Positions 11,421-22,300 of a DNA stretch of 64,000 nucleotides are shown in pieces. The notes beneath the pieces are model-generated. The model searched no databases and had not been told where the DNA came from. It saw only the letters and a program-made list of their open reading frames with translations. The position numbers and the translations under genes are program-made. The stretch covers positions 137,585,741 to 137,649,740 of the forward strand of contig CM041465.1 of the NCBI GenBank assembly GCA_023213395.1. Direction: 5' to 3'. The stretch is from Cycas panzhihuaensis (taxonomy: Eukaryota > Cycadophyta). Numbering within the stretch: the first letter of the stretch is position 1; every line of letters starts with the position of its first letter.

Positions 11421-12752
11421 GCGGCGTTCCTATTGACGACTCTTTCTTGGACGAGTCTATCATGACCATCCACGATGCTTCTCCTCACCCACTCGCCGAC
11501 AGTGAGTGGTATGGTAACATTGTGCCATATCTCACTCAACAAGAATATCGCTCAGAAGCAAGTAACAAGGTTAGGTTGCGTATCTGCGCCACTGCTAGGC
11601 AACACTTCCTCGCGGATGAAGTGTTGTACAAGAGATCCTTTAATAGGATCCTGCTTCGCTACGTCACTCCTGATGAAGCGGACCAAATACTCCGCGAATG
11701 CCATCATGGCATTTGTGGAGGCCACTTTGGGGGCCAATCCATGGCCCAAAGGATCCTCTGCATGGGTTATTACTGGCCGTCCTTGTTCAAGGATGCCCAC
11801 GCCTGTGCCCTTAGATGTCGGCGATGTCAGGAGCACGCCAATGTCTCCCACGTACCTTCCGAGGTGTTGCATCCTATTGTGTCTCCATGGCCCTTTTCTC
11901 AATGGGGCTTAGACCTCATTAGGGCTATATTGTCGCCATCTTCCGCACAACATAAATATATCTTAACCGCTACCGAATACTTCACTAAATGGGCAGAGGC
12001 AATCCCCCTGTCCACTACCCCTGGCAAGACGATAGCCACCTTCGCTCACCAAAGATATTATCTATCATTTTGGGATTCCAGATGTCCTAATTACGGATAA
12101 TGGAACTTCCTTCTGTAATAAGGAAATGGATGAATTATGCGAGAAATTCAAGATCTCGTATAAGACGTCATCCCCTTATTACCCCCAAGCAAACGGGCAA
12201 GTTGAATCTTTCAACAAAACGCTCGTCAGCATTTTAAAGAAAACCGTCACCCAGTCTCAAAGAGACTGGCACATCCAACTCCCTTCCGCCCTGTGGGCTT
12301 ATCGCACTTCCATCTGCACGGCTACCGGAATGACCCTATTCTCGTTAGTCTACGGAGCCGAGGCGATACTCCCACTGGAAGTGGAGATCCCCTCTCTTCG
12401 AGTTTCTCTTCGAGGCCTTATTGACAAGGAGTCTATTCACCAGGCTCGCCTCCTAGACCTCGAAGCCATGGATGAGAGGCACTTAACGGCTTATGAAGTG
12501 AACCTCGCTTCGAAAGCCCGCTTGCAAAGGACACACGACAAACGTCTTCATGCTCGTCCTTTGTGCCACGGGGACCACGCCCTTAAATTGGAGTACCTTT
12601 ACGATCGTTTGGCCAAATTCGGGCCCAAATGGGTAGGCTCCTTCGTTGTTCATGAAAGCCTCGATAACGACGCCTACAGGATCGCCACCTTAGATGGCTT
12701 AGAATTTGAGAAAACGGTCAACGGAAAATTCCTTAAGAAGTTTTACGCGTGA
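11421..12752 (+). pseudogene. Element B integrase
   Basis: It inserts the cDNA. The zinc-binding HHCC segment is at about 11698-11838 (ECHHGICGGHFGG ... CRRCQEH). The core has the first Asp in QWGLDLI (about 11903), the second in ITDNGTSF (about 12092) and Glu in YYPQANGQVES (about 12177-12210). The C-terminal part contains GPKWVGSFVV and ends at a TGA at 12750. A single frameshift near 12055 splits the domain into 11342-12100 and 12126-12752. No chromodomain follows, which excludes the chromovirus branch. Confidence 0.92.
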
Positions 12753-13285
12753 TCTTTCCGCTTTTTTCTCCGCCATGCTCTAAAACGAGCCTAAACTACC
12801 ATTTTAAATTGTTCCCATTCCTCTCAACCACGGGTAGAATCGTAATTTAAGATGGATTTTCGCTTCTTCTTCTTGTTCCTCCCGCGGAACCTGCGTTCCC
12901 GTATGCTCTCGGGAACCTTTGTCCTCCTATTTGGGCATTCCCCGACTAGGACGACGCTGTGGAGTATTGTCACTCCCTTCTCCTGCCTGTTGTTTCCTTC
13001 GCATATTCTGCTATGCTCCCCCGTGAACGTGCATGTCGCTCTATTTCTAACCTCACACCTCTCGATCACGTCTGCTTACAGTGGATGTGTGTGCTCCTGT
13101 TAGACATATAGCCATACATGGAAGGAAACACATGCATATTACAACCAAATACTTACAACAAAACATATTTACATATTTACATTTACAACATACAAAATAT
13201 TCATTTACAAAAGTAAACCATACATGCTATCTCTAGCATACATGATACACACCATTTCATGTCAAAATGGGGTTCCAATTACCCC

Positions 13286-13349
<64 letters not shown>

Positions 13350-13842
13350 CAAAATGTCATGGTATATCATGCGTGTGGGAAGCTGGGATCCTTGCAGGGG
13401 AGGGTACAATCATGTGAGCCTACATATGACCCCCTAGAGGCCCGCGCTTTCCCGTCAAAACCATATTTACATCTCATCTACTGTTGTCCTGATCCTGGGG
13501 TGCCATCCCCTGGTCTATGTGATTCCTCTCCTGGGGACCACATCCCTCCGAGGCTCCTCCTGGGCCTCCGCGAGCTGCCTGCCTCGCTCCCCTCATCCCG
13601 AGGCCGTCTCAGGGTAGTAGTCGCTGTGTGTATGGGTCCAGCTCCTGCTCGACCTCGAGACCATCTGCGCTACCGGTCGCATTCTGACACGGATGCGATC
13701 CCTCTCACCCTGCAGTCCCTCCTCCATACTCAAACTTCTCCTCTGTCACCTTAAGGTGCTCCTCTAATCGCTAGGCGGATGCCGCCTCGCATCTCCTCCT
13801 AGTCCGCCTCCGAGCCTCTAAGGCATGGACTCGTCTGCAGCC
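12753..13842. other. Element B non-pol zone, part 1
   Basis: No conserved protein is seen on the plus strand. It contains the (TA)n run at 13287-13345. On the minus strand, the part from about 13620 to 13840 can be read as charged segments (RLEEHLKVTEEKFEYGG in one frame), possibly a coiled-coil tail of the antisense ORF to its right. Frames are too broken to define it. Confidence 0.4.
13287..13345. repeat. (TA)n microsatellite inside element B
   Basis: About 59 bp of uninterrupted alternating TA. It makes a spurious ORF (13224-13754) with an Ile-Tyr run. Confidence 0.95.
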
Positions 13843-15412
13843 TCATCCCGCCGCCTCGGCCGCCGAGCTCTCACCGCACTGTCCCCGAAATGCCATGTGC
13901 TCTCGGGTCTCGCAACCTGGATGTCTCACCCTGCCTGGGGCGAATGCCTGCATGTGGGCTCCTGCCGATCTGGGCGCATCCTCCACCCGGATGGGTGGTT
14001 GCCCCTCTGCGTAGACCTGAGGGAACATCTCCCTCACCATGGCCTCCACCGGACCTGCACTACTCACATCACATGCAACATGACGTATATCAGTGTAAAT
14101 CCTCACTGCATACCATAATGAAATGTAATCAAAGATCTATCTAGATGTCAAACGACTAAGGAAATGGTTAGGTCTCACCTGCCAGGCCACTGCTACTCGC
14201 CGGTGACATCCTCATCTCCTGGCCCTCTGCCAGCTGCAGGTACCTCGTCCTCAGGTACATCCTCTGCCTCTACCTCACCTCTAGCAGGATCGGCTCACCT
14301 CGCCTCTCGGATCTCCTCACAATCCGTAGTCTGCGACCCCTGGTCTCGGGCACCCCGCCGCCGCCAGCCTCTTGATGGGCTCGCCTTCTCCGGCAGTCCC
14401 GGATGGCCCTGCTACTCCTCCTGTCGACCGTGATGGACCTGCCTCTCCTACAGGTCGTGATGGGCCAGCCCCATCTCCCCCGTCATCACCGTCGTCGCCG
14501 CCATCGTCGTCGCTATCATCGTCGTCATCATTGGCGATGGGCGCTCCTGCTCTGCCTGCTTCATCATCACTCTTCCACCTCACTGCTCTGTAGGGCTCTA
14601 CTATATAGTCTGTCAGAGTGAGGAGGTCGAGTGATGTTGCATTAACCGACCGACGGACATGGGCCTGGTCCTGTATCCCTCAGAGCTGCGTTTTCTATCT
14701 GTGGACCATCGGGGCCCACTCTACTATGGGGAATGGCCCCCCTACTGGTGCCACCACCGCAAAGTGATAAAAAAACTAGCACTGCAATAGCGTGCTATAA
14801 GAAAACCCTCCTCTGCCGGATCTTCGGATGGTGTCTAGCTGGGCGACGAGGTTTGCCACAACTAGAGTGGCCCAGTCCATTCTCTCGCTAGCCTCACACC
14901 GGCGTGCTGCATCCACTCAACCTTCGGGGATCTCCCTGTAGTTCTATTTCTGGGAAATCTGGAATAGAATGCATAGTAGTATCAACTTCCTCACTTGAGG
15001 AATCCTAAACATGAGCATAGTCTAGAGGGGAGCTCCCCTCCGCTCCCACCTGTCACTCCCTGTGAGGAACTAGGCCACCTCCCGTGTCTTGCCTCGGTCT
15101 TGGCAGCCCCACCCTCACCGGCCTCCCCAGCCATTTGGTACTCCTAAGATCCGCCTGATATCTCTTGGGGTGATCGTGACGCCGCCTATCTGAGGCAAGT
15201 GAAAGACATGCCTCCTCATGTCCCAGTGTGACACGATGTCAACTAGGAGCCTCTGGTTTGATGCGAACTAGGGGGTCTTGAGGGCCTTATATAGGCCACA
15301 CCTCTTCAGAGTCGCCTTGTCCTCTTGGGACACCATCTCCAAGTGACTCAGTATCGGCGTGCCGATGTTCTCGCGGTTATCCACCGTGATAACTGCCTGC
15401 AATCATCAAAAG
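13843..15412 (-). pseudogene. Antisense extra ORF of element B, plant-mobile-domain-like
   Basis: Reading leftward from an AG acceptor-like site (...GATTGCAG) at about 15411, the minus strand gives AVITVDNRENIGTPILSHL, then NQRLLVDIVSHWDMRRHVFH and ITPRDIRRILGVPNGWGG (15120-15410, one stop). This pattern (W..RHTFHLP-G..TIT..D...LLG.P.G) resembles the plant mobile domain / aminotransferase-like family. Further on, MDWATLVVANLVAQLDTIRR (about 14830-14890) also fits. A long acidic run of D residues (14500-14560) leads to a G/P/S-rich tail, and SAGPVEAMVREMFPQVYAEG (13990-14060) follows in the open frame 13843-14106. Many stops and frame changes show decay. Antisense extra ORFs between pol and the 3' LTR are known in Tat elements (from memory). 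The family call is by eye only. Confidence 0.6.
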
Positions 15413-15535
15413 TCAGTCAAGGTCAGTTTCCTAGCAGTCATCTAAGCTCCTAGCTCTCTTTCTGATGTTCCTTTCTGATTTTGGGGGCTGTTTGGCCCCT
15501 TTTCTAGTTTTTTCTAGTTTTCTGCCTGCGTACCA

Positions 15536-15567
15536 CTCCAAATTTAGCGGTACCGCTAAATTTGGAG
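15536..15567. repeat. Perfect 32-bp palindrome
   Basis: The sequence from CTCCAAATTTAGC to its exact reverse complement is centred on GGTACC with no mismatch. It lies on the upstream side of the antisense ORF. The words AAATTTAGCG and GCGATCGCTT here also occur in the hypervariable patch of the 5' LTR (3862-3920). Confidence 0.9.
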
Positions 15568-15878
15568 CGGGTCCAGCGGCGATCGCTTTGCTATAGTGAT
15601 CCCGCGGCCAAGATCGTAGTCTTGATCTTGTCCATGCAGATGAACGGCAAACCCCAAAAAAGGGGTTTCACTGAAAATCCCAAAAATTTTTGTGGTGGAG
15701 CCCCGTGGGGCCCACTGGGACCAGGGCTCCCTAATGCCCAGGTCCCCGCCTCTTTCTGGGTCCAATTCAGACTCCGAGAGGCATCCAATCGCCCATAAGG
15801 GGCATAAAAAAGCATACAAATTAATTAAAAAGCATTAACTTTCAAACTTTGAAATGGCAAGGGTTTCGTGAGATCCAC

Positions 15879-16127
15879 TCACTGGGTCTGGCCTGACCGT
15901 CGCCATCTCGTCTCTAGGGTCGTAATGACTCTCGTCGTGCTCGAATCCAACGGTCGGATCGTCTCCTGCATGCCTCCGAAGTCGGGTAGCGCTCCGTGTC
16001 GTAAAGAAAAGGCTCTGGTTTCGTACGAGAGCCGGTGAAAATGAATCCGATTTTCATTTGTTTTCCTTATATAGCTGGGGCCACGGCACTTCTTCCGCTT
16101 CGGCTCATGCTGCTGGGACCGACCCAT
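15879..16127 (-). CDS. Short antisense ORF, possible first exon of the antisense gene
   Basis: An 82-codon open frame on the minus strand beginning MGRSQQHEPKRKKCRG, basic, with no recognised motif. It ends 470 bases before the acceptor-like AG at about 15411, so it could be a first exon or 5' leader of the antisense ORF. No splice donor was firmly identified. It may equally be a chance ORF. Confidence 0.3.
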   Translation of the reverse strand: MGRSQQHEPKRKKCRGPSYIRKTNENRIHFHRLSYETRAFSLRHGALPDFGGMQETIRPLDSSTTRVITTLETRWRRSGQTQ

Positions 16128-16585
16128 TTCCCTGGTAGCCTTTACCTTCTGGCCCTATTGCCCATTGTACTCTATTAATGCCCTTTTTGCCCTCCCTTGC
16201 AAGGGCATTTATGGTGCCTCATTATCGCACTTTTGCTAGGGCCCTTCTACATCGTTTTGCATGCTACTCCCATGCATGCCTGAGTTTATACTCATTTAGC
16301 TCAATTCGCCGTCCTAGACTCATTTTCGTAGCCCTTTCTTGCTCTTAGGATCTCCAAAGGAAATGCTCCCCCATTCAGGGGCATGTTTGCTTTCCAAAGT
16401 AACCTTTGGCACTCCAGTATGTTTTTCTCTCCGCCCACTCACCAAAGGGCCGGATTACTTGCTTTGCCTCGTGTAACCTCATTGCTAGGTCCTCCTACCC
16501 TTCTCGGCCACCTTCTTGCTTGCCATTTGAGTCTTTGTTTTATTTTCATTGCTATTTGTTTACTACCAGAGCTTAGTATTCAGGC
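16128..16585. other. Element B spacer before the second RNase H
   Basis: GC-moderate sequence without conserved coding signal. The small open frames here (16383-16676, 16549-16830) are shadows of the RNase H downstream or chance frames. On the minus strand it would hold the promoter of the antisense ORF, if there is one. Confidence 0.4.
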
Positions 16586-17007
16586 ATGTCCCTTCTCGTT
16601 TTTACCGACGGTGGAAGTCGCGGCAAGAACCCGGACCTTCCACCGCGTGGATTCTTCGCAGCCCCTCCGAACATGATTCCTTGCATTCCAGGGTCTTCCT
16701 CCCCGAGGCAACCAATAACGAAGCTGAGTACACAACCGTTATTGAAGCCCTTACCGATGCTCTTTGCTTCCATTGCAGGTCCATTATGTTGCTTTGTGAT
16801 TCCCAGGTCGTGGTGTCCCATCTCACCTAGGTCTACCACGTGCAATGCCCTCACCTGAGAACCCTCGCGTCTGCTGTCAGATCTCTTCTAGCTTGTTTCT
16901 CATCAGTGGATATTCAGTATATCCCTAGGCACGTTAATGTTGAGGCCGACAGCCTCGTCTGCCTCATCCTTGAGCATCGCCTCCCTCTTTTAGACGACCG
17001 CCCCTGA
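16586..17007 (+). pseudogene. Second RNase H (RNase HI / aRNH type) downstream of integrase
   Basis: It starts MSLLVFTDGGSRGKNP with the first catalytic Asp, then after a frame break VFLPEATNNEAEYTTVIEAL (catalytic Glu), MLLCDSQVVVSHLT (third Asp) and YIPRHVNVEADSLVCLIL (fourth Asp), ending at TGA 17005-17007. These four motifs are those of a complete RNase H1-like domain, different from the RNase H attached to RT. One frameshift (about 16640-16690) and one TAG after SHLT inactivate it. An additional RNase H is a mark of the Tat lineage. In the Tat elements I recall it sits between RNase H and integrase; here it sits about 3.8 kb after integrase and about 400 bp before the 3' LTR. Confidence 0.85.
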
Positions 17008-17264
17008 GGCTTGCCTGGCCAGCCTGTGCCCGAGTCTCCAGTTGTTGTTAGTTAGATTACTTGCTCTATTTGCTGGATGCCCTCCTGCTCCACGTTGCAC
17101 TTTGGTAACGGCAGCATCCCCTTTTACTTGCTTATTCCAGTCACAGGTCAATGTTTAGACGACGCGTAGGTAGCCCCTACGTTGTCCTCGTCTCTGTCTC
17201 CCTTGTCCACGCGTTCCGCCATGACACTTGCCTATGCCCTTGGTCCACGTGCTGCTCTTTATTG

Positions 17265-17266
<2 letters not shown>

Positions 17267-17339
<73 letters not shown>
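17267..17339. repeat. (TA)n microsatellite before the 3' LTR of element B
   Basis: About 73 bp of alternating TA, lying between the second RNase H and the 3' LTR. It is a second, separate TA run in the same element. Confidence 0.95.
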
Positions 17340-17342
<3 letters not shown>

Positions 17343-17416
17343 TGTGCTACTCATATCTTTGATTGTCATCATTCGCCATCACGTTACGCCTCGAAAAGGA
17401 GGCTCACGCCAAGGCG

Positions 17417-19983
17417 TGTTTCCCACCTCGGGAATGGACTCGAGACGCATCGACGCAGGTTTGTTTAGGTATACTTTCTTGTATTTTCTTGCCCATGCTT
17501 GATTGAAGTTATTTAGAGTAGGTTGCTTGACATATGCCTACCTGCACGCATTGCTTTTCTGCTTGCTTATAATGCATTTACTTACGGCATACCATCAGCC
17601 TATGACAACTCACAACGGGGGCATTCCTCAGCGAATGCTACACCCCGTATGGCGCACAACCACCCACGTTGTCTCTACGGTCTCCTGGGATGTTTTTGTC
17701 AGTCCTATTTGCTCTCGTTACAACGTGTTGCTTATGTTGCAGTCCTTCCTAAGCCTGATTTAATCCTTAGTTATGACTCTTTGCATTGTTTGGGTACTTG
17801 CCCATTACCTGGGCACTCCCCCAACTGCTCTGACTTATGTTTAGCCTTGGTTTTTATCCCAAAACTTGATGTTTCTGCTTATTTTTCTCTTTTTTTGTTT
17901 CTAATCAGATACCGCTGCAAACTTAGCAATACCGCAGAGTTTGCTGCGGTACGACTGTTTGAAATTTAAAAAAAAGAGAACCATGTGACAGTTTCCGTTT
18001 TATCGTGGAACTGTCACATGGCGTTGGTTGATTTGAATCGCCCTGACATTCCCAACGTTCACCTGCTGTGAATAGGGGATAAAGGAGATTTTGCCCCCCA
18101 TTTTTCAGATCTTTTGTCCATTTTTCAAATCTCTTGGAAGAATTTCTGACTTTCACACAAGAAAACACACAGAAAAGACAAACTACATACACAGCAATTG
18201 GACAAAGGAGAAGAGGATTACTATTAGCTAGACTTGCAGGGCCATTGTTGCCCCCCTACAGCTCTCCACAGCAAGCCCCATCTTTCTTTGCAAGTGCTCA
18301 AGGATCTAAGTGACTTCTTCACCCAAAAGCTACCTCAAGAACCAACTTTGAAGGCTCCAAACTTGCAAGGAGTTTTTCTTCATTCTCACTCTTGCAAGGA
18401 CCACTCATGATCAGTCCCTATACATTGTTTATTACTACTGTTCTTAGCAGCGAAGTGCATGCTTGATCTTCCCCATACAAGGTACTTCTTGTTTTACTTA
18501 CAATATATTTTATTCCTATTTCTTTTGTTCATTAATGAACGAGATCCTAGTTAGCTAATTTTCCTAATAGAGTTACACTAGATTAGTGATACCCTCCCAT
18601 TGCTTTTTCCTGTAAGCCTCTCTATTTTCCTTAAACTGTCTCTTCCACCCCTTCCTTAGTTAGCCGATGTAAAGGAGTACATACGAGGATTTGAGGGAGG
18701 TAGGCGGGGTTCCGTCCCCCATTGTTGTCCTTCTCTCGAAGGGTTCCGTCCCTTGTCCTCTTGCCCTTTGTCATCTGTGCTTTCTTAGGGAACAGGCTAA
18801 AGGAGTTTAGGGGATTTAGTTAGGGTGTTCCGATTAGCATAGGCAAGTTGTCACTACGTCATTGCCAGAAGTCTCACCTATTTGTGTTGAACCCTACGTG
18901 AGCTCCATTTCTCTTTTTTTGTGTTATTCCTTCCCTTGTCACGGTTTGCTATTTCACTACCTTATTGCCAACTAGTTCTTCTTCCCTGAGTTTCGTGGAG
19001 GTCTCCCGTGGGTGAGTTAGCCATCCTGAGGCTATACTCCTTTCCCTTTCAAGTGTTTTTGCGGTGCATGGTGGTGAGAGCGTTTCTTGTATATCGCCAT
19101 TTCATTTGGTTATATTTCGTTGCTTAGCTTAGATCTTAGTTTCATTTGATTTCAGTTTATATATATATTTCTTGGTATATCTTGTGGCCTCTCTTCCGAG
19201 AGGAAGGTGTCCTTCTTACCTATTTGCAGGATCGTGCATTGGTGGAGCGATACGCAGATTTGAGCCCGGTGTGTTAATTCTCGCATAGTGCATTTCTTTC
19301 TTTAGTTTCAAGTTTTTTTCGTTCCTTTCCGTTTCATTTGCTTTTGCATGCTTAAGGGGAGGTAAGTAAACCCCTCTTCCATCGCTTCCGGCAATTACCA
19401 ATGATCGGCATTGCATGCAGGACGAACGGAGAAGGAACGAGCGGGACTTAGAGAGACGAGCCGCATCTCCATCCAGACGCCGGATCTAGGTATTCCGCTT
19501 GCTTCCTGTGTATCCCCTTTTACATTGTTACCTTTCATACAATTACCTGAGTAGTTAGGAAATTGTAAAAGAATATAAAGGAAAAAGGGAAAGTGCATTC
19601 ATCTTTTACATTATTTCTTATTTTATCTAGCATAGCATAGCATAGATAACTTGCTCACGTCATATTCGAGCTGCCCCTCTATTGCACCTTTTCCGCATTT
19701 GCCTGCACATTAGTTAGTTCCCCTTCCATTCGTTGCCTTCTCATTGCCTTGAGAAGACGCAACGTGCAAGGCATTCTCTCTCCTTCCCGGCCATCTGAAG
19801 GGTAGGAAGGCCTTGCTTTGCACGGCTACCTAGAAGCAACTAGGCACCTTGCAGTCCTGAATCCACGCTCTAGCGCATGGATGCCCTGCAAGGTGAGGTC
19901 CTCGCTGCCTAGCTTAGTTAGCATAGTGTATTCTTATATCCTTTTGCTAGACATAGGATCACCGTCCCATAGTGAGAGTTTCA
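17417..19983 (+). repeat. Element B 3' LTR (2567 bp)
   Basis: It starts TGTTTCCCACC and ends GAGTTTCA, followed at once by the duplicated ATTTC. It aligns to 3363-5941 throughout, except for a diverged patch at about 17905-17970. The sequence just upstream (AAAAGGAGGCTCACGCCAAGGCG) is only partly purine, so the polypurine tract is weak or has decayed. Confidence 0.93.
17982..18020. repeat. Hairpin-forming inverted repeat in 3' LTR
   Basis: The arms include CATGTGACAGTT and its complement AACTGTCACATG, a perfect pairing. It is the counterpart of 3938-3976. Confidence 0.6.
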
Positions 19984-19988
19984 ATTTC
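19984..19988. repeat. Target-site duplication of element B, right copy (ATTTC)
   Basis: Identical to 3358-3362 and adjacent to the LTR terminal CA. Confidence 0.85.
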
Positions 19989-20204
19989 CTTTTTCCTTTT
20001 ATGTTTGACCTATTTAACTAATACATAGACCACAACTAAAAGTACGAAAAGGAAAGTGAGGACAAGAGGAAGAAGTACGTACTCAGGAGAGTAGGGGTTG
20101 ATAGGAAACCTCGCTCATGCGCCACACACATCCTCGCCAAGCCCACAGATAATAGAGGGGCTTCCTTACCTTCCCCTTACAAAAGGAAAAAAATAAAGGA
20201 AACA
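19989..20204 (-). repeat. Element A 5' LTR, right part (U3 side)
   Basis: By the insertion logic this must continue the sequence interrupted at 3362. A plausible LTR start on the minus strand is TGTTTCC at 20204, the same first seven bases as the element B 3' LTR. That would make the element A LTR about 851 bp. The boundary could also be further right; 20205-20310 has no clear owner. Confidence 0.45.
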
Positions 20205-20309
20205 AAAATGAAAGCAAAGAGTAAACACACAAGACACCTTACCCGGATCTAAGTGCTTGACACCTTTGCAAGAGCACCGCGGCAACCTGCACATGCACAA
20301 ACCTATCCC

Positions 20310-20609
20310 TTCCAAGAAGAGGCTGCAAGAGACAATCTATATAAGCTTTATGTGAGTACGATATACACTGGCAATTGTAATTTGGCTATTATAGAAAGTA
20401 GTAATAATGTAGGTAGGACCCAAGTATCACTTCTTGGTAGAATTATCTTGTGGCATCAAAGATTAGGCCATATTAGAGAGAAAAGCCCCTATAATTTAGC
20501 CACATTTGAGAGAAAAGCCCCTATAATTTATTCTTCAAAGGTATGGTTGAAGAGATCCTTGAAATTTATGGCTTATTATATAACCACTAGTGGTTGGCAG
20601 AACTCTTGA
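20310..20609 (+). pseudogene. Ty1/Copia fragment: gag-pre-integrase region
   Basis: The frame contains RDNLYKLYVST and, 30 residues on, LWHQRLGHIREKS, the two hallmarks of the Copia pre-integrase domain that precedes integrase. A short direct repeat (GAGAGAAAAGCCCCTATAATTTA, twice at 20473-20531) follows. Nothing else of a Copia element is recognised nearby, so this is a truncated scrap. Confidence 0.7.
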
Positions 20610-22204
20610 GAATGTACACTTTGTTAGTAAGAAGCAGATGTTAATGCTCATAATTAAAATGTGTATGTAGGTCACTTGGGGCTACTAATGGAAATAAAGG
20701 CCTAATGCCTCTTCGATGAGATCCATTTTCTAAATGGCTAATTTGCCTATTTAAGGCCCTATGGATATGAAAGAAGATTAGTTTGTGAATGTGAAATTAC
20801 TATTGCCCTTTAGTATGATCTTTTAATATTTATTTTAGTGTTTATTTATATTCTTTTTCTATGTTTTATTTTCTATTTATATATAAAGGCAGATTAAGAG
20901 AACTATATTAAGTAGTATCATAGCTCAGTTATATAATAAATAGGAACTATAGAATAGGTAAAAATCAAGGAAATTTCTTCCCTCCAATATGATTAAGTAC
21001 TTTCTTTACACAAGTAGAGATTGAGAAAAGATCACCTCTCAGTACTCTCTCTATAGGGATATTGAGGAATAAAATCTACGGCATTCAAGACTCATAAAGA
21101 AAAGGAAATTTTATTTCCCCTTAGTAATGCTCAACACCTTTTCTTTGAATTTGATTTAGTTCAGTTCAATTTTATTTCAATTACAATACCTGTATTGTTA
21201 GTCCAAGGGTAGATAACTCCACTTAGCAGCTATCCTTTTCCCTTTTGATACTCATTCCTAGGTAGATAACTTTCTGTAGCAACTACTTAAAGTAGTTAGA
21301 TAGAGACCCTATACTAGCAGTCTATAAAAATCATAATGATCTTTCATTTTGGCTAAGCATAATGTGAGTTTTCTGCGCTTTATATGAAGGACTAGAGATA
21401 ACGCTCCTGAACTAAGCCCTATAGACAAAACTTAGCTATAGAATTAAGCCTCCATGTACCTTTGGGCATAGAGGAGGATCCCTTTAGGTCTTGAATCCTT
21501 CTTAATATAGACAACTTATTGTTCACTAAAGTCTTGTAGTGTATTAGTTGGAGATTAGTGCCATGAAGCTACCTGTTCTTACATTCTACATAAAAAGTTT
21601 ATTAATATGCTTATAAGACCAAGTACACCTTTTCTAGTGGTTGGTAGGATACCTTGTTACTACTCACATCATGCTTACAATATTCTACTTCTTATTTAAG
21701 ATCTAAATACATAGGATAATAGATCTTTAATTGATAACTTCACATGCTAAATATAACCATGTAAGTAACAATCTATCAATAACAATTCTAGCTCACAAAG
21801 AAAAAATAACTACCAATAGTTAGATTTATTAAAAGAAAGTAATTTCCTACTCTACTGAGAATTCTAATTTTTAAAATACTTCCTAGATTTAAAAATAAAT
21901 AACACAGTTAGATTTAGGTTTTTATTAAAAAAAAATGTCTATAATATGAAAATACCTAGGGTATTATGTCATGCTGATCATTTTTCATTAGGGTAGTTTT
22001 AACTTAAAATTTTAGGGTATAATGATATATAGGCATCTATGGGACCCATTGCCCAAAAATTTCACTTAAGACCCACCTATCCTACTTTAACGAGCTTCTC
22101 ATGCTTGTTTTGGTATACTAGGTAAATCTATTATACTTTTAGGGTCAATAGGCTATAAACACCTTACAACTGCACCCCCCACTTATCATTCCCTCACTTA
22201 ACTC
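20610..22204. other. Unassigned AT-rich stretch
   Basis: About 1.6 kb with no open frame of note and no recognisable domain on either strand. It could be the decayed remainder or LTR of the Copia fragment. The short repeated phrase GGGTAGATAACT...GCAGCTA / GTAGATAACTTT...GCAACTA occurs at 21208-21285. Confidence 0.3.
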
Positions 22205-22300
22205 CTAACCTCTTTAGTAGTCCACCCCATGGATGACCACGCTTCGAGAAGACGAGGGGAGAGGAGTAAAAGGAGCAAAGGGGACCGTAGCGACCCACCA

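Larger units (their letters stand above)
3363..19983 (+). mobile_element. Element B: complete 16.6 kb Ty3/Gypsy LTR retrotransposon of Tat type, inserted into the LTR of element A
   Basis: The order is 5' LTR, PBS, gag, protease, RT, RNase H, integrase, a non-pol zone with an antisense ORF, a second RNase H, 3' LTR. RT before integrase makes it Ty3/Gypsy. There is no chromodomain after the integrase. The tRNA-Arg-like PBS and the extra RNase H point to the Tat lineage. By eye the two LTRs differ at about 19 places in the first 420 bp, so the insertion is not recent. All main reading frames carry stops or frameshifts, so the copy is not autonomous now. Confidence 0.93.

Noticed and set aside
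13224-13754. 176-codon ORF with a long Ile-Tyr run
   Set aside because: Created by the (TA)n microsatellite; the remainder opposes the antisense ORF.
14372-14621. Plus-strand Ser/Pro and His/Arg-rich ORFs
   Set aside because: Mirror images of the Asp/Gly-rich antisense coding stretch.
17151-17502. Two overlapping ORFs with Ile-Tyr runs
   Set aside because: Also products of a (TA)n repeat just before the 3' LTR.
20204-20310. Exact right boundary of element A LTR
   Set aside because: Several CA ends fit and no second LTR is available for comparison, so only a tentative limit was given.
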